Of a stretch of DNA of 64,000 bases, positions 21,909-34,000 are shown piece by piece; positions within the stretch are counted from its first letter, which is position 1; every line of letters starts with the position of its first letter. Under the pieces are notes generated by a model that did not search any database, had not been told where the DNA came from, and worked only from the letters and a program-made list of their open reading frames with translations. The stretch comes from Stichopus chloronotus (taxonomy: Eukaryota > Echinodermata > Holothuroidea > Aspidochirotida > Stichopodidae), in NCBI GenBank assembly GCA_021234535.1, contig CM037849.1, positions 12,319,526 to 12,383,525 of the forward strand. The letters are read 5' to 3'. The translations under genes were made by a program, and so were the position numbers.

Positions 21909-24900
21909 TTATATATCAATAAATACCCGGTTTACTAGTAGGTCATTGCTACTCCGAGTTTCCCGCAAGTGCATATAGCACTTGCAACGCTGTCAGATTG
22001 TAAAGATCGAAGTGACAGCGTAAAAAACTTCATTTACCTACCCTGCTTACGTTCATCTCATTTGGTTGTAGGCCTGCTTGTTGAATTTTATCAGTTGTCA
22101 GCACTGTCGGGTCCTGCTTTGTGTGATTTAGACCTAGTTTACTATGCTGGAACATTTCTTTCTGTGAAATCTGTGTTATTAGTCCACCATGGCGTTTGGT
22201 CTTGCTTTTCTCTGTGAGCATTTTCACGAGATTCTTTGAAAAGTCTCTCAGGGTACCACCTGAAAAGGAACATGCTGCCAAAGCTAGATGACTGAGCAAT
22301 GGGGATAAGTATATCAATGCAAACGGAAAGGTACTGGGCGGTGTTTGCAGAACAAATTACATAGTTGCAACAGTTTGGATGATTCAGAGGGGTGAGCTTA
22401 TTGTAGATAATATAAGTGAAAATTAGTTTGTAAGTAACGTCTATGTTGTAATAGTACACTACATCGCGAGAATAAATAGATATGGACGTTGCCAATTATC
22501 TCAACATGACACTTCTCACGCCTTCAATCCTACATGTAGTTCGATAAATGTAGAAGAAATTTCACAAAGCATCTGGGATTTGTAACCCTTTAACAGAGTT
22601 TATCGAAGGATCACGGATCACCCAGGACCATCACACAGACCAAGTTTATTTCAATTTTGAGAAAATTAAATATTCTGTATTTACATGACGGTTTGTAACT
22701 AGAAGATCAAGGATTCCAGATGACTGCTGGATGTAAATGGTTTACGTATGCTACTCTGTGCATTTAAATTGTTTCTTTCGATAAATAATCCTACATTTTT
22801 TTTCTTTTATTGGATTTGTATAGATTGTCGTTAGCCTAAGCAAGACCAAAAACCTCTTTTGGCCAAATACTACGGAAATGCAAAAATGCATTTTGTCTAT
22901 GATGATGTTACAACAGCCGCCAACTGCTAAAAATCACCTTACCCTAACACGTAACTACCATGACGTATGCCCATGCTTCCTTAATCAAGTAATATTTAAT
23001 TAAAGAGAGAATTGGGGATTAGTTTTGTTTTCTCAACAAAATACATTATCACTATGCAATGAGTCAATGTATGACAGATCTCGTGATTTACAAGAAAAAG
23101 TTTCTAATAATCTTCTACAGTGCATCAAAGAGTGATATGTAAATCTCGAATGACTTGCACTTTAACTGACTTTAACCAAAAACAAATTTGTGGGTGTGGT
23201 CATCGCGGTTGATGACGTACTGTAATATATTCTAGATTAGTTTAAAATTGCGTTCGTGGAATGTTGGGTCTCCAACTTTGTACAGTTTGACCTTTGCTGT
23301 CCCCAAATGACACTTACCCCGAACAAAAGAAACCATAGGGTTGTTAAAAAAGTTTTTGTATTTTTTTTTATTTTGTTACAGTTTGACTTCTGCTGACGTC
23401 AATGCGTTCACAAGAATGGTGTCACCATCTCACACACACTCACAGACAATCATGACAACAACAAGTTACGATTTGCACTTATTATGCTGCAGTGGAGCAC
23501 ATGCCTTGCAGAGCATGTACATTGTATTCAGTGTTTGTCCAAAGAGACAGTTTTTTTTCAGGGAAACTGATGCACATCCGTGGTACAGAAAATGATTTTG
23601 GACCACCGATGGACCACCGTTGCTCTTAACATCTTGCTTACAACATCAAGCGCATGATCTTACAACAAAGTAGATGGACACTGTTATCCACTACAACTGA
23701 TATCACAACGGAACCAGCACCACATAGTCACAATGCCAACCGAGTGTACCAGTTCGGCATCATAGTTTTGTATTTCGTATAGTAAGACCTATCTAACAAA
23801 AATGACTGTTTGTGTTCATTTTGGAATAGCAGATAAGTACTTTCAGAGTGCCTTGTTATGTTGAATGATTGTCCTGCACATGCAGTTCTGTTCAAGTTTC
23901 GTCATCGAGTTGTCGTTTGCCGGTATCTATATATAGCAAGCTTTGATTGTTGTTCAGCGAGATAAGACTTCATTTTGGAATAGCAGAAAAATACTTTCAA
24001 ATCACTTTGTTCCATTGAATGCCTTGTCATGCACAGTTGTGTTGAAGTTTATTATTCAATTTCGTTTGCGGGCATCTATATCAAGCCTTTGATTTTTGTT
24101 AAGCGGGCTAAAAACTTGAAAGCAAGTACGGTAGATTCACTACATCATTCCGTTGTTGGTCACCCCACGGACTTCTACAATAGCCTAAATATATAAAAAC
24201 CTACTGCACACACTGCATTTCAAAGCACAAATCAAACGGAAATTGGTGACAGTGCAATCTCTAACACACATATGCCGTAACTAAGGACCATCATATTGTC
24301 TGAGGCTTTGAGATATTTTGAGACTGCACAAAATTTTAAAATGTATGGTGTAGCTTCTGTAGTATGTGGGATTAGTTAACTGTTGTTAATCAAGACAGAT
24401 TTCTGCCCACATTCCCTGAACGAGGCAAAATTATTTAAGACAAATTAGAGGATACACAAACATGCACCATACAGTCATTGTTTTATGTATAAATCCCTCC
24501 TTCAAAGGTGTAGTCTCCCCTACAGATGAAACCACTGTCAGGTTAGTGACACGGTATAGTCCACACTAGTATCAATACAATTATTTTCACCTGCTATGCT
24601 CAATAGTAACTCTGTACCGACCTCAGGAGGAAACTTGCTGTGCATGTCACTGAATCTTTTACATAGTGCGTTAGCCAGCATACGATACATGCTTAATCGA
24701 AGACACAACATTCATGTTATTGTATAACAACAGAACAATAATTGAACGTGATTCATCTTTTTTCCAACCTCATCGCCTTAGGTATTTTTTTTTCAAAGTA
24801 GCATATAGTAACGTGGTCAATTACACATCAAATGCCTAGGTGTATGTCATATCATGTTAGGATATATAAGTTGTCATGTCAATAGGCAATTATGTGTAAC

Positions 24901-26452
24901 TGAGTTGACCAAAAGCATTTCTCACTATTTTAGCGAGCAATTCATCAGGTAGTAACTTTTTTTCTTTTCCATCTTATTTATTTAACTTTTTGCATGTTCA
25001 TTACACTCTGGACAACTTATATTTAGACACTGTAATTAACGAAATAAACAGAAACATCAAACAATTCACGTTTACAAGTACCTGACATGATTGAGCATGA
25101 AAATCGACCCTGATAGTGCACTTGATATTTGTTGTTACAAGCTAACAAGAACTGGGGAAATCATTTCTATGTTCATGCAAAGTACATCAATGTTTTTGTT
25201 TTCCCTTTTACCAAGAACTTATTAAGAGCGAACTTAGTGGTTCTTTGTTTCTGAAAAAAATCCAACTTTCTGAGAATCACAGTTCTTTAGATACATGTCT
25301 TCAACAACTTGCTTTCAATTATAGTGAAAAAGTACCATCTGAACCAGAGAACCATGAAAAGTCACTTATGTGAAAAGGGATACTAACATGTCACAAAATA
25401 TTTTGCCAACTCAAACATAAAATATCCACATCTTGATCGTCATCTTTGGGAAGCGTTTCGACTTGCCCCTGTCACTGGGTATAAATAGTAATTGATGATA
25501 AATCTTACACATTGAACTATACGTAATAAACGTTACCGATAACTTCGCGGGTCATCTATGCACAAAGAAAGCAGTTTGCATATATTAAAAGTGGCAAATA
25601 TGATCACCGCCCAGCGAAAATTGTTGGATAATCCAATGGACCTCATTAATATAGAAGCACGATTAAACACTGCAAAGTAAAACACGGCAATTGCACATAA
25701 TCGGTATACCGGCTATGTTGGTAGACATTTTTGTCCTTTCCAAGATGATCTTAGACCTCAAATTCATACATGACCAGACTGACCTACCACTCTAGCTGCA
25801 TTGTGCCTCGGAGAGTGTATGCAGAGATTCAATGGCAATATCAAGTTCTATGCTCAACCTATACGTACTCATGGTGGTAACTTGATAGGATACGTACTTA
25901 AGGGAACACAACAAGTACAGATTCCATGGCTTGTAGATGTTTAAACTTTTACCCGAGTTTCAAGTTTATATGTGAAAAACAGCTAATTGGAAATATCAAA
26001 ACTGGCGATGAGCAACATTTATTTATGAGAATGCATCTAACGTTTGACCAGATGGGACTATCTCGTGAGTTAAGATCTCAAATTTCTGTAAATGTGCACA
26101 CCAAGTCTGAAATTCAAAAACGCTGTGAATCATGAGATACCTTTAAAACCCAACATATACACACATGGCTACACAACTGACTGTCGCCTTCGGTAATTCA
26201 AAAAGCTAATTGCATGCCGGGGAAAGCCAGTCATAAACGTTACCAAAGGAATATATCAGTATAGATATTTTTTAGCATAATTTTGTGTACTAAAAAGTAA
26301 AAAAAAATGTGTAGTAAAAATTGTGTGAATTAGCTGCCAAGCAGATTACAGTACTTATTACCTCTACGCAACACGACAAAGGATGTCCACATAAACAAGA
26401 AAATAGCCAAGAGAACAGCGACAGTCTTTATCTTACTGCTCCTTCTAGCCAT
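20424..26452 (-). CDS. Carbohydrate sulfotransferase (CHST8-14/HNK-1 family), three exons
   Basis: This predicts a type II Golgi membrane enzyme that transfers sulfate from PAPS to a glycan, as CHST8-14 do on chondroitin, dermatan or N-glycans. Exon 1 (26452-26362) encodes a short basic tail MARRSSKIK and a transmembrane anchor (TVAVLLAIFLFMWTSFVVL). Exon 2 (22259-22051) is a hydrophilic stem. Exon 3 (21365-20424) is the catalytic domain: CKVASTTW near residue 184 (5'-phosphosulfate loop), FVREPFSRELSGYRNK near 244-259 (3'-phosphate site), and the family motif HWRPMNTMVLPC with FDYIGHLET. Junction phases 1 and 0 match, giving 413 residues, close to CHST8/9 length. The subfamily and sugar substrate cannot be decided. 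Exon 3 is certain; exons 1 and 2 are my reconstruction. Confidence 0.8.
21366..22050 (-). other. Sulfotransferase intron 2
   Basis: AT-rich, with an AT dinucleotide run at 21877-21906. Nothing coding was found. Confidence 0.65.
21877..21906. repeat. AT microsatellite
   Basis: Uninterrupted alternating AT within the sulfotransferase intron. Confidence 0.85.
22051..22259 (-). CDS. Sulfotransferase exon 2, stem region
   Basis: The acceptor is CCTTTTCAG and the donor is AAC followed by GTAAGC. The exon is 209 nt, entered in phase 1 and left in phase 0. The encoded piece (LRDFSKNLVKMLTEKSKTKR at its start) is hydrophilic and unconserved, as expected for a Golgi stem. Confidence 0.65.
22260..26361 (-). 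other. Sulfotransferase intron 1
   Basis: A 4.1-kb intron with a tandem duplication at 23815-24120. No other exon of the gene is needed, because phases of the flanking exons already match. Confidence 0.6.
23815..24120. repeat. Tandem duplication, 154-bp unit
   Basis: Two adjacent units begin TTCATTTTGGAATAGCAGA (23815 and 23969). They share ACTTTCA, CGTTTGC and GCATCTATAT-type segments in the same order, diverged by substitutions and small indels. Confidence 0.75.
26362..26452 (-). CDS. Sulfotransferase exon 1, tail and membrane anchor
   Basis: The 91 nt start with ATG at 26452-26450 and are followed by a GTAATA donor. They leave one base over (phase 1), exactly what exon 2 needs. The basic residues before a ~20-residue hydrophobic run give type II topology. 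Confidence 0.7.
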
Positions 26453-26638
26453 CTAGCAGAACTCTGTGAACAAAATGAAATAAATTGTGTTAACGTAAGC
26501 TGAAAGCGCCCCTTGTCTTTTCCTTTCATTTTGATATGCACCGGTTGCGTTTCCAAACTCACAATTTGATTTATGACTAGTTATTTCGAGTTTCAGTACG
26601 TAGCACATTACAACTGAAACAAGCATGGCTTATATATA

Positions 26639-26867
26639 CAGTACCCCGTAGTTGGCACGCCCCCGAAATTGGCTCTTCCTTCAAAAATTACTCGATATCA
26701 TTGTGGCAACGTTACTGAAGTGAGCCTAACCTTCTTGAATCTAACCACAATTAGGTGTTTCACGATTATGAACCCATTTCAGGTACTTTCCTTCTAAATT
26801 AGGGCTCATTTGTGACATTTAAAATATCGGCGATGGATTCCTTAAGTGCGCCAATTACGGGGTACTG
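26639..26867. mobile_element. MITE with CAGTACCCCGTA inverted ends
   Basis: The 229-bp element starts CAGTACCCCGTAGTTGGC and ends in the inverted GCCAATTACGGGGTACTG. It is bounded on both sides by TA, a likely target duplication. TA targets and ends beginning CAGT are typical of Tc1/mariner-pogo relatives. No transposase is inside; the frame that overlaps its right end (26799-27089, minus) has no recognisable domain. Confidence 0.7.
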
Positions 26868-26869
26868 TA

Positions 26870-29800
26870 CATACATATATTTAAACAGCGCCCAGGCTCG
26901 TGTAATCGTTCTAGACATATTTGGTGTGCATTGTGAGTTGAAGTCCACTCTCGTCAATGTAACGGTGTTTTCGTAACAAGCATAGATTCGTTCAAATACT
27001 TGTATAAGGCTATTGTAAGCATCAGGAATCTTCATCAAAGTCCTTTCTCCTGTGGATAAATGGTTCATTAGCTGTACAGATTTTGCCATTTACTAGGCCT
27101 ACTACAAACTTTTTCGGTGTATCTCACAGAAAGGCAATGTCTTACAGTAATCTCATGGCTCTTATGTACACTCTTAAGTTTGGATTATTAGGTAATTCCA
27201 AAACTCAATTTGTTTGGCTATGTATGATCGAAACCCAATTACTTATTTCAGCACATCTTCACGACATCTTGAAAATTCGCACTACTCCAAAGAAGTATAT
27301 GATTTTAGTTGTCTCCACAATTAGACCAGTCTCCCTCCCTTTCCACGAAATTAAATTACCCCTGAAACATTTCCACTCCTACAAAAGCTCACATCTGCCT
27401 TAGAAGAAAGACAATATGCTGTTGACACTTGGCTGCTGTGCTGCTTTGTTAATTGTACGTTTACCGAAATGATCAATACAAATGTTCCCTTTGTTCCTTA
27501 CAAAAAAGGTGTAAACTTAGATTGGTGCATCTTTGGGCCTTCCTTGCCAGGATTTCCTGATAAAGAAATGAGTAGTGCCAGTATGTGCTGCATCGGTCTT
27601 TGTAAGATACGATGCTCCTAAAACACTCTTTTTTCAGGTCCAGTATTTTAAAAGACAAGATGAGTGCCGGTGTTGCCATGCAAAGTGTTGGGAACTGACT
27701 ATTGAAAGCCATCACATGTAATTAGGATCGGTTCGTTCTGGTAATTAGAAAGAATGGGCCGATCGTAAGATCGAGTGGCTCCTCCTAAACAGTCGCCCAA
27801 AACGCAACTCTTTTTGACCGAAGAGCAAATATTTCGGCCACCGAAGTCTTTTTTGATGACTGGCATTGAGACTGTGTTATGGAAAGACAACAATAGCATC
27901 CTGGCTTGGCGCTCCAAAAAGTACCTAGTACTTATAGATAGGACTACATTTCCCTTAACGCAGATTTATTTACTACGATATTATCACACTGATAATAGTT
28001 AAATATGACTAAGGGTAGAAAGAGAAAGAAAAGTTGCTCAAGTTACAGTAAGGTTATCCGTTTCGGTTTGATCAGATGTTGCCATATATAGCTGGCCTTC
28101 AGAGAATCCTCAGATGCCTCGTGATGCAGGTGTCCTCCAAAAGCACCATTCTGTTTGCTGTTAGCTACATTGACATGACCTGTACTTTGGGGGATCATCT
28201 CCTGTAACTGATTTCACCACAAAGACGTTATCATGAAACTTGTATTCTTCCAAGTCCTTTCCACATTTCAACTTCCTCTCTTCGGAAAGGCACCCAGCAG
28301 CCTTTGTTATTTTAAATAGTTATTCTAGTTCTTTAACAGAGTGTTCCTGTGTCTCCTGACCCTAAATTTTAGTGTCAGAGTTGGGACACAAAGATCTCCT
28401 CCCAAGCGATCTCCGTGGGTACCATGACGAGGAGAGAGAAGATCCCCGTCTGGGAAGATCCCCGTTCATGTTCCTGCCCTATTTGGGGAGTGCGATCTGT
28501 TTCCTTGTACTGCTGCAGCAGCTACCAGGATCCTTTCTGTTGTCTGATGTTTAAATCAGGGCTGAAATCTCTTGATTAGTAACTTTCCTTTCCTGCCCTT
28601 ACTTCCCGACTGGAGCAGACTCGTACCACGGTGGAATCGACAGGATTTCCCCTTATCCAGTTGAGCTTATCCAGTAGAGCTGGCTACCTATTTTACTCTT
28701 CTGTCTCGCGATGTATCTCTCTCAGTGTACGTAAGCAAGAACCACACTTAAGACATTGCTGAGAGTTGTCCCAACAGTCTTAATTGTCCACACATTGAGC
28801 ACGTTCGCACTTCTAACCGCCGAACTGAAGAAATTTTTTGAAGAGTTCGGGAACCATAACACACCGTTGAGCAGTTTACAAATTACGATACACAAACATG
28901 TGAAACAGATACCGAGAAGTAAAGAGGTACGCTCCCAGGTATGAGGTGAGGTCTACACGAAAGCAAAGCAGACGGGGATGTCATGACTTATCTCATGCAG
29001 GAGTGTTTTAACACTGAACAGACAATACTCATATGCTCGTAATATTTTTTATTTTACTTGCTTATATATATTTGTTAAATGTGCATAGCTGAATACAAAA
29101 TAAATTATCAGTAACCCTGAAAAGAACCTTATATTTTTCTGAAGTCATGCAAAATGTCCACTAGATTCTATTTTACGGCAATCTCAAAAGGGTTCGTATG
29201 AAAAACCAATAAAGTATCTGACAGCGTATAGGAAGATAGGTTCCCACACGAACATCAAGATCTTCAAATGGCAGTTACCTACAACACAGTCATGGCTTTC
29301 ACAAAACTACTCAAAAGCTTGAAAGGTCATAAAAAGTCAATCACTTATCTTAATAAGATAAAGAAATGGAGTGAAAGGTTTTATTTTTGCAATACATAAA
29401 ACAAACCTCATGGATAAACTCTTTACAACAGTAAATAGACAAAATGCTGGTATTGATCTTAATAGTGTGGGCAGCAATTTTCTGTTTTGGTGTTTTTCAA
29501 GTTTGCTCTTAAGTGTCTCAAGCCTAATACAAACAACAGCCAATGACTACAAAAAGAGTGCGTGATAATTCCAAAATCATGCAAAATGTCCACCAAATGC
29601 TACTTAAAGTATATTTATTTAAAAAAGTGTTAAATGATGGTCAATGTAAAATTGACTTGTTGGAGAAAGGAAAAACAAGTCGTTAAAAAATCCTCACTAG
29701 TTATCACAACACCGTTAGTAAGTTCCCAAAAATTACAAATATAGCTAAAACTGTAGCTTGTCATTGAATTGCTGAATAGAACTGTACTTCAGAATACTCC

Positions 29801-29967
29801 TTTCATTTTTGTGAACAGAAATGCTTTGTATGTCCTTGAAAATTGCATGTGGAACGCTGAACACTGAAAATTTATGGGACCTTACACACTTTGATTGTAA
29901 CCGTCTTACACGGTTTAAGATTTATTGTCATTATTGTTATTATTCTTTCACACAACCTCTCGGTCGG
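26870..29967. other. Intergenic stretch without recognised genes
   Basis: Several frames of 60-106 codons occur on both strands, but none carries a family motif, signal peptide or convincing splice context. Composition is somewhat less AT-rich near 28,100-28,700. Decayed repeats are possible but not demonstrable by eye. Confidence 0.45.
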
Positions 29968-31013
29968 ATTTCATTTTTTTTTTTTTTTTTTGCGTCTTCT
30001 TCTCACACCTCGGGGTCCTACCCGGATCCTGGGAGGTCGAGCACTCGTCTCAGAATGTGGGCACGTCCCAGTAATGTTGTTTTTATAAGCAATCTAACTT
30101 CATGATTGCCTGGTATCTGACCCAAGTATGCCTCCAGGTTATTGGTGATGGCTCTTAGTGCTCCGACCACCACGGGGACAACTTTTGCCCTGACATTCCA
30201 CATCCTCTGTACCTCAAGTCGTAAGTCCTGGTATTTTTCTATTTTTTCTCTTTCTTTCTCATTTATGTGGGTATCATTGGGTACTGCCACATCTACTATT
30301 GTTGCTTGTTTGGCCGTCTTGTCCATTATTACCAGGTCTGGTCTTCTCGCAGGGATTACTCTATCTGTTCGAACTTCGAACTCCCAGAGGATCTTGGTTT
30401 TATCATTTTCTTCGGTCGGGTTGGGATTGTGGAGCCATGTGTTACTGTGTTCCGTCTGTATTCCATAGTGCTGACACACTTTATGGTGGAGGACTGTTGC
30501 GATGTTGTCATGTCTGGTTTTGTAGAGGCTTCCGGCAATCTTAGGGCAAGCAGTCGTTATATGGGCGACGGTCTCATCCTTCTCTCCACACATTCTGCAC
30601 AATGGGTCTGTTGTTGTGTGGAGTATTTTGGCCTGATGGCACTTAGTATTTAGGGCTTGGGTTTGAGCAGCCGTTATGAGTGCCTCAGTTTCAATTTTCA
30701 GCCCCGTGCTGTCTTTCAGCCATCGGTAGGTGTTTTCCATGGCCGTGATCTGTGGGACTTGTCTGCGATATTGGCCATGGAGCAGCTTCGTCGACCACTT
30801 CTCTTCATATTGTTTTTTCCAATCTGCCATGGCTACTTTCTTTGGTTTGTTATTTGTTAGTACATTATTTTGCCATACAGCCTCTATCAATGGGTCTGAG
30901 TCCTTGGCTTCCATGATGTATTCCTGGAGGCCGGCACACTGGAATGTCACAGAGGCTGCGAGTTCTCTCAGACCCCTTCCACCATTCTTTCTTGGAGTGT
31001 ACAGACGGTGCAT
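29968..31013 (-). mobile_element. RLE-type LINE fragment (R2/R4-like C-terminus)
   Basis: An intact 331-codon frame (31013-30018) encodes the end of a non-LTR retrotransposon polyprotein. It has a CCHC zinc knuckle, CRMCGEKDETVAHITTAC, at residues 139-156, then a restriction-like endonuclease with RPDLVIMD near 224, the active-site segment IVDVAVP near 239-245 and a downstream KYQDL motif. These occur in the R2, R4/Dong and related clades. The reverse transcriptase is absent, so the copy is 5'-truncated. An 18-nt T run on the plus strand (29974-29991) is a poly-A tail on the element's strand, only about 26 nt past the stop. Both flanks are ATT-rich. Confidence 0.8.
30018..31013 (-). CDS. Endonuclease part of LINE polyprotein (partial)
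   Basis: The frame has no stops or frameshifts over 331 codons, unlike the LINE at 2415, so this insertion is comparatively young. The ATG at 31013 is accidental: it lies in flanking repeat sequence, and the natural protein would continue upstream into the reverse transcriptase. Confidence 0.8.
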   Translation of the reverse strand: MHRLYTPRKNGGRGLRELAASVTFQCAGLQEYIMEAKDSDPLIEAVWQNNVLTNNKPKKVAMADWKKQYEEKWSTKLLHGQYRRQVPQITAMENTYRWLKDSTGLKIETEALITAAQTQALNTKCHQAKILHTTTDPLCRMCGEKDETVAHITTACPKIAGSLYKTRHDNIATVLHHKVCQHYGIQTEHSNTWLHNPNPTEENDKTKILWEFEVRTDRVIPARRPDLVIMDKTAKQATIVDVAVPNDTHINEKEREKIEKYQDLRLEVQRMWNVRAKVVPVVVGALRAITNNLEAYLGQIPGNHEVRLLIKTTLLGRAHILRRVLDLPGSG

Positions 31014-31034
31014 TATTGTTATTATTATTATTAT
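31011..31034. repeat. ATT microsatellite at the LINE 5' boundary
   Basis: The 16-mer CATTATTGTTATTATT occurs here (31011-31026) and also at 29929-29944 beyond the other end of the LINE. Confidence 0.75.
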
Positions 31035-34000
31035 TTACCAGGGACGGCGATCCTGTTGGATGGTGACACATTCCCCTCACAAGAGCGGTGAATGGGATAT
31101 AATACAGCATCGACCCACCTCTAGATTTGTGGCTTCAGATTATTTGATATTATTATCATTTATATATCAAGATATATTAAGTCTGGGGACTTAAACTCTT
31201 TCTTTGACTTTCTTCTGACTTTTTGTACACTATTGTTTTTTATTATTTGCTATTTTCGCTCCCAAAAAAAGATCTGGAGGAGAAAGGAAGAACTTCTGGG
31301 TAGATTCTTTTCCTTACACTTCAGTTGCCAGAAATTCTTAGCTGCACCTCCAGAGAGATTAAGTCTTAACTTATTGTTGCACCCTTTGCCCTTCTATTTC
31401 GCAGGATGACTTTACAACCCTTGCATCAGTCTGTAGGTGCTACTTCGGATCAGGTCAAACAATGCAATCTGAGTGACCTAACCCGTAAGCTAACATTATC
31501 AAAAGCTTTGAAATTTACTTTCTGAGTGTCTGAAGATAATTGTGTCACGGCAATGCCTGTGAGTAATTACTGTGTATGATAACTTGATATTTTGGCCTTC
31601 CGTACAGTGGTTTCGATCTTCGGAGTCTTTTCAACAAAATATACAAATTCCAGGACCTGGGCTGGAGGAGCAGATGCGAAAGCGCCCCTTCCAGCCACGG
31701 TGCACAGCAAAATCTTTCCAAAGTGGAAGGTGACTCTTTCGCACCTCATCGGGACTACGATCAGTCTTCAGACTCTCCATTTCAGAAGATTATTCCGTAA
31801 ACAGGATCATACCAGCTTCAAGTTCATGATGTAATCTTCCCTTCCTCTTAAAATGTACATCGACATCCACGTGACCGTGAAAGCGTTTGCTCAACCCCAT
31901 CCCGAAAGAGCCATAGGATAAAAAATCCTTTGGCGTAAGCCCGGAATCCAGCGTGCTACGGCTACCTTACAGATTGGTTACGTGAGAAACATTACGAACA
32001 ATATCTGCCAAGGTTGGAGAATAAATGTGTTGGCTGCTCATCAATTAAGCATTTTAATTTTTAAAAAGCTGCTTTTCAATTTCTTCACAATATTCCATTA
32101 CTTGCCAAGCCTTTTCTCATTGGCCTATGTACGACTGGCCAGTGCAAGCTGATATACATACATCGTAACGAATGATCTACACTTACCTAACGTTTTTAGT
32201 AAATTTGAGCATCAAGCGATCTCTACAACAATGGAAAGTAACTTACCGAGTCGACTCCACTGCTTCACACTTTTATACGGAATTACTCTGTTTATTGGTT
32301 TACACTGAAAGTTTACGTTTCTGGCATACATGAATGCCTTTCCTGTAGAGCTAACACGAGACAATTTCTTTCTTTGTTGTTGGCAATGGAAGTGACCTAT
32401 TTTAATCCCGTGTTAGACCAACCGCTAAGGCAGTACCGTAATATCAATCTAGAATCTGAAGCAAAGAGTCATAACCAACAGTAACAAGCTAAACAACATT
32501 CTCCAAGGGACAAAAATAACTGGCTTTGCATTGCTATTTGCAAACCATAAAAGTCCAGTTGCAATTCATGTAACTCATGTAAGATTTGCAATGGCAGCAG
32601 TAGTTACTGTCTCCGTTGTTACCTGCAAAGTTTAATTTTCTTTTATATGGTTTCGAATAGACTATACTTACTGTGCACGTAACTGCAGCACTTGTAGTGC
32701 AGGCCTAGGTAGCAGCAGGTATTGAATACATCTTTGGGTTATGATATAATCACTAAACATACCCAATATTTGTTCAAATTCCACTAATCGAAATCTATCG
32801 ACTGCTAACTCAAACAAATATTGATTGGCGAACGCTAAGCCTCAATTTGTTGACAGTATTCCGCTCCTTGCTAAAACAAAGCGCTCAATATGAATAGTGA
32901 AATTTAGTCAATAATGAAACATCACGAGAAAATACACATGAACAAACATGGCAAAAAGGGTTGTGGAGGGGAAACGAAGCAAGATTGGATACAGGAAATG
33001 GAATGGACCATTATTTAGGGGATGAATTGCATTTAATAACAGAAAGTAGATGAACAAGTATGAATAATTTCTAAGTAGAACGGCTTGATTAAGATAGCAT
33101 TATTTACACTGTATAGATATATGAGGGATAAATAACAGTGGAAAACGCACACCATTTTTAATCCTTCTGTTTTCATTTAACTCTAAGTATTAAACATGGA
33201 TAAAATACAGCAAACAGAATGGAGGAAAAGTGTAAAGAAAATGTCCGGAATCCTTATGCAAAAACAATCTTTTGACAGTCGGTTGGTAAACAAAGAATAC
33301 AATTGAGAGAATAAACACTGTATATTATATTGAGAGAACAAATATTGTTACATATTTCCAACCTACTTTGTCTTAAGCAAGATGTAGAATGAGTGGACAT
33401 GGCACAAACTATTTACACAAGAACGAATGCTTTGACGTTTGGTCTGATATCATACTCGCTACGTACATATACCATATTGAGCAAACGAATAAGAAGCAGA
33501 AGCTTGGAGTGATCACATGCACTGCTAGTTTGATAAGCTACATTGACTACAAAAACCTCGTTGTGTAGTTGAAGTTCAAATGTGAGAAAGGTCAGCAGAG
33601 GAGCAAAGAAAGTCAAACTATGAAAACCTTATGACATATTATATCGAGCACAAAAACTTACTTTAAAATCATATGTTTTCTGACTGGAGCTGTTTTGTTT
33701 TTAAATCCTATTGCTTTTGGTGCGGATCAATGGTCATTTCTTATTGGCAAAGGACAAACTGTAACAACTTTGTCAACACAACATCTCAAACACGCAATTT
33801 CGAATTACAGTAACTTTATCAAGCACAATTATGCAGGGCTGAGTCCCACACGCTCGAGTCCGAGCCAGAGTCTAAAATTGTAAACTATAGTGGTTTATGA
33901 GATTGAAGCATTAAGCTACTACAAACTGACTAAAGAAATAAGAGAAATGTTATGGCAAACAGTGTGAAAATATAATCAAACCTGACACAAATATACTCTA

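Noticed and set aside
22142..22495. 117-codon minus-strand frame
   Set aside because: Overlaps the sulfotransferase stem exon in another frame; it contains a stop before the splice donor and has no domain.
26799..27089. 96-codon minus-strand frame
   Set aside because: It overlaps the end of the TA-flanked MITE and shows no motif or splice context; possible transposon debris but not callable.
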